Shown: piece by piece, positions 17,168-18,511 of the stretch | Layout of the letters: every line of letters starts with the position of its first letter | Position numbering within the stretch: position 1 is the first letter of the stretch | Source of the DNA: Acetobacteraceae bacterium | GTDB taxonomy: Bacteria > Pseudomonadota > Alphaproteobacteria > Acetobacterales > Acetobacteraceae | Reading direction: 5' to 3' | Length of the DNA stretch: 18,511 nucleotides | Assembly: GCA_030039695.1 (NCBI GenBank) | Contig: JASHVB010000429.1 | Coordinates: 1 to 18,511 of the forward strand | The notes under the pieces: generated by a model | Seen by the model: only the letters and a program-made list of their open reading frames with translations | What the model was told of the DNA's origin: nothing | Databases searched by the model: none | Made by a program: the position numbers and the translations under genes

Positions 17168-17578
17168 ATGACTGCGATGCTCGCCATGATGCCGATGCAG
17201 ATGCCCATGCCGATGATGGGCGGCATGCCGATGCCGATGCCCATGATGGGCGGCATGATGCCGATGATGAACGGCATGATGCCGATGCCCATGATGCCCA
17301 TGATGAACGGCATGATGCCGATGCCCATGATGCCCACGATGAACGGCATGATGCCGATGCCCATGATGGGCGGCATGATGCCGATGATGATGGCGACGAT
17401 GACCTGCACCATGGCCCCGGACGGCATGACCTGCGAGATGAAGCCAATGGACGGTATGACCATGGACATGCTTAAGCAGTGCTGCGATCGCATGACGGCA
17501 ATGATGAGCGCCGGTATGCCGATGATGATGTGCTGCGGCGGCATGACGATGATGTGCTGCACGATGGCGGCGAAGTAG
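17168..17578 (+). CDS. Extremely methionine-rich, cysteine-pair protein of unknown function
   Basis: A 136-residue protein with 60 methionines (44%) and 8 cysteines, so half of all residues carry sulfur. Part one (about 1-75) is low-complexity M/P/G sequence (MPMPMMGGM units) with three 12-residue repeats at 35-46, 47-58 and 59-70 (NGMMPMPMMPMM type). Part two (about 76-136) is different: MTCTMAPDGMTCEMKPMDGM, a possible short helix DMLKQCCDRMTAMM, then paired cysteines at 105-106, 122-123 and 130-131. There is no signal peptide or long membrane segment, so a cytoplasmic location is likely. MxM and MM motifs and CC pairs bind soft metals such as Cu(I) in other proteins (Ctr1, CopC/SilE-like proteins); a sulfur store or oxidant sink is equally open. 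I do not recognise a family. The strong ribosome site and clean stop before a hairpin support expression. Confidence 0.75.
   Translation: MTAMLAMMPMQMPMPMMGGMPMPMPMMGGMMPMMNGMMPMPMMPMMNGMMPMPMMPTMNGMMPMPMMGGMMPMMMATMTCTMAPDGMTCEMKPMDGMTMDMLKQCCDRMTAMMSAGMPMMMCCGGMTMMCCTMAAK
17270..17377 (+). repeat. Three 36-bp tandem repeats inside the Met-rich gene
   Basis: Three in-frame copies of a 36-bp unit starting AACGGCATGATGCCGATGCC encode NGMMPMPMMPMM, NGMMPMPMMPTM and NGMMPMPMMGGM. Copies are nearly identical at the DNA level, including the choice between CCG and CCC for proline, which points to recent duplication by slippage. Related shorter units flank it on both sides. Confidence 0.8.
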
Positions 17579-17596
17579 AACAAAACGGCGCACGGT

Positions 17597-17617
17597 GGGC
17601 GGTCCCTTTGGCCGCCC
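17597..17617. terminator. Hairpin between convergent genes, probable shared terminator
   Basis: GGGCGGT (17597-17603), loop CCCTTTG, GCCGCCC (17611-17617): six G-C pairs and one T-G pair. It lies 18 bases after the Met-rich stop and 4 bases before the end of the convergent regulator gene. There is no T-run on either strand, so its strength is uncertain. Confidence 0.5.
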
Positions 17618-17621
17618 GCGC

Positions 17622-18224
17622 CTAACCCAGCGGCTGCACGTAGGTCATCACCAAATAGAGAACGGTCTCCTCGGCGGCCAGGTTCCGGTAGGCGTGGGGC
17701 ACGTCGGCCTCGAAGAAGATTGCGTCGCCTTCCCGCAGCCGCACCGGTAACTCCCGACCCACCGCGATTTCCACAGCCCCCTTGTTAAGGATCAGATTTT
17801 CGTGCGTGCCGCTGGCATGGGCTTCGGCCTGCTCGGTGTGGTAGGCGGCGATACGCAATTCGTAGAACTCAATATTCCGTTCGGCATCGAACGGGAACAG
17901 TGCGCGTGAGCTGAACTTTCCATCCGACGATGTCAGCAGCTTCTCCCGCTCCTTGCGCAGCACCACGGTGCCGGCACCGTCCCGCGCGGTGATCAGTGTC
18001 GCAAAGGGCACGCCCAAAGCCGTGGCAACTTTCCAGAGCAGCGCAATGGTCGGCGTGCTTTTGCCGTTCTCGATCTGACCCAACATCGCACGGCTGACAC
18101 CGGAGGCTTTCGCCAGCCGCTCCAGCGAAAATCCCTGTCGCGTGCGAAGCCGGCGAAGATTCCGGCCAACATTGATGGACAATTCGTTGCTGGTTTCGCT
18201 CTCGGGCCTGTCCGGCAACCGCAC
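17622..18224 (-). CDS. XRE-family transcriptional regulator with C-terminal cupin domain
   Basis: About 200 residues. The helix-turn-helix domain (about 18-75) includes NLRRLRTRQGFSLERLAKAS and GVSRAMLGQIENGKSTPT. The cupin domain (about 115-195) shows HASGTHENLILNKG, then VRLREGDAIFFEADVPHAYR. HTH-cupin proteins sense small molecules; E. coli SutR (YdcN) of this class regulates sulfur use, which fits the neighbourhood but does not prove it. The GTG at 18224 is only 3 nt from GAGGAG; a TTG at 18218 would have 9 nt spacing and may be the true start. It follows the 59-residue gene by 12 bases, so the two are probably one operon. It is convergent with the Met-rich gene. Targets are unknown; autoregulation is common in the class. 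Confidence 0.87.
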   Translation of the reverse strand: MRLPDRPESETSNELSINVGRNLRRLRTRQGFSLERLAKASGVSRAMLGQIENGKSTPTIALLWKVATALGVPFATLITARDGAGTVVLRKEREKLLTSSDGKFSSRALFPFDAERNIEFYELRIAAYHTEQAEAHASGTHENLILNKGAVEIAVGRELPVRLREGDAIFFEADVPHAYRNLAAEETVLYLVMTYVQPLG

Positions 18225-18236
18225 CTGCTCCTCTCG

Positions 18237-18416
18237 TCAGAACCGCGCCGGCACTCCGATGGAGATCGGCATCATCACGGGTACCACGAACCAGCCAAAG
18301 GCATAGAACGTGGGCCAGAAGGTCAGCAATTCAATGTCGGGCGCCGGGTTGGCTCGCGTCGGAGCCTCGCTTTTGCGCCTGCGGTAATCCGCGATGTCGA
18401 TCACGCTTGCCGTCAT
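18237..18416 (-). CDS. Small 59-residue hypothetical protein with one likely membrane segment
   Basis: The ATG at 18416 follows GGGAGG by about 6 nt and the frame ends at TGA 18237-18239, 12 bases before the regulator start. The N-terminal half is polar (MTASVIDIADYRRRKSEAPT). The C-terminal part is strongly hydrophobic and aromatic from about residue 29 (ELLTFWPTFYAFGWFVVPVM), compatible with one membrane helix with a cytoplasmic N-terminus. I do not recognise the family. Good ribosome site, codon use like its neighbours and tight spacing make it a credible gene. It may be a small subunit of a transporter encoded beyond the window edge, but that cannot be seen here. Confidence 0.65.
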   Translation of the reverse strand: MTASVIDIADYRRRKSEAPTRANPAPDIELLTFWPTFYAFGWFVVPVMMPISIGVPARF

Positions 18417-18511
18417 GTCCGCCTCCCGATCATCTTTTGGGCCTCAATCTGCTCCCGGACGGCCGTTGCCGTCGCTCGACGGCAGGCGGCGGATTTTCCA
18501 CTGCGCTATCC

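Noticed and set aside
17143..17475. Asp/His/Ala-repeat frame on the plus strand overlapping the Met-rich gene
   Set aside because: A frame-shifted reading of the same ATG-rich repeats; it starts inside the ribosome-site region and has no site of its own.
16982..17593. Long histidine-rich open frame on the minus strand across the Met-rich gene, which could look like a nickel or zinc binding protein
   Set aside because: His codon CAT is the complement of ATG, so the frame is a mirror of the Met codons. The plus strand has the strong ribosome site and the gene-sized frame.
18417..18511. C-terminal end of a further upstream gene (frame ending ATAVREQIEAQKMIGRRT at the ATGA of the small gene)
   Set aside because: Only about 95 bases are visible, an in-frame stop lies near the edge, and competing frames look equally plausible, so nothing can be called.

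Overview
The window is GC-rich, strongly GC-biased at third codon positions, and reads like an alphaproteobacterial chromosome. The GroEL, SulP, SsuABC-type and molybdopterin proteins look most like those of Rhodospirillales/Acetobacteraceae. That placement is an impression from reading the proteins; no search was run. No rRNA, tRNA, CRISPR array, integrase or transposase is recognisable. Three broken genes and several long gene-poor stretches suggest an accessory region that has been rearranged and partly eroded.

Layout. (1) Positions 1-4458, minus strand: a sulfonate uptake and desulfonation operon, transcribed from right to left. The order is an SsuD-like flavin monooxygenase, an acyl-CoA-dehydrogenase-fold flavoprotein, an SsuC-type permease, an SsuB-type ATPase, and an SsuA-type binding protein that runs off the left edge. 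(2) 4459-5127: a promoter region and one decayed small gene. (3) 5128-7431, plus strand: a cytoplasmic molybdopterin S-oxide reductase of the BisC/DMSO-reductase type. (4) 7488-9326, minus strand: a BAAT-family alpha/beta hydrolase, translationally coupled to an ABC substrate-binding protein gene broken by two frameshifts and truncated. (5) 10100-11356, plus strand: a second acyl-CoA-dehydrogenase-fold flavoprotein. (6) 11761-14045: a groES-groEL operon with a good sigma70-like promoter, a possible upstream leader ORF and a strong terminator. (7) 14175-16922: a frameshifted periplasmic sulfate-binding protein gene whose stop overlaps the start of a SulP-family anion permease with a STAS domain. 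(8) 17168-17578: a striking 136-residue protein that is 44% methionine and 6% cysteine. (9) 17622-18416, minus strand: a 59-residue hydrophobic protein and an XRE-cupin regulator, convergent with the Met-rich gene.

Most of the recognisable genes share a theme: getting sulfur from sulfonates, S-oxides and sulfate. The Met/Cys-rich protein sits at the end of the sulfate-transport pair, with its own near-ideal ribosome-binding site, a hairpin just upstream and a 36-bp internal repeat. It is the best candidate here for something undescribed. Possible roles are a cytoplasmic sulfur-amino-acid store, a soft-metal (Cu(I)/Ag(I)/Hg(II)) sponge, or an oxidant sink served by methionine-sulfoxide reduction. 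The sequence alone does not decide among these.
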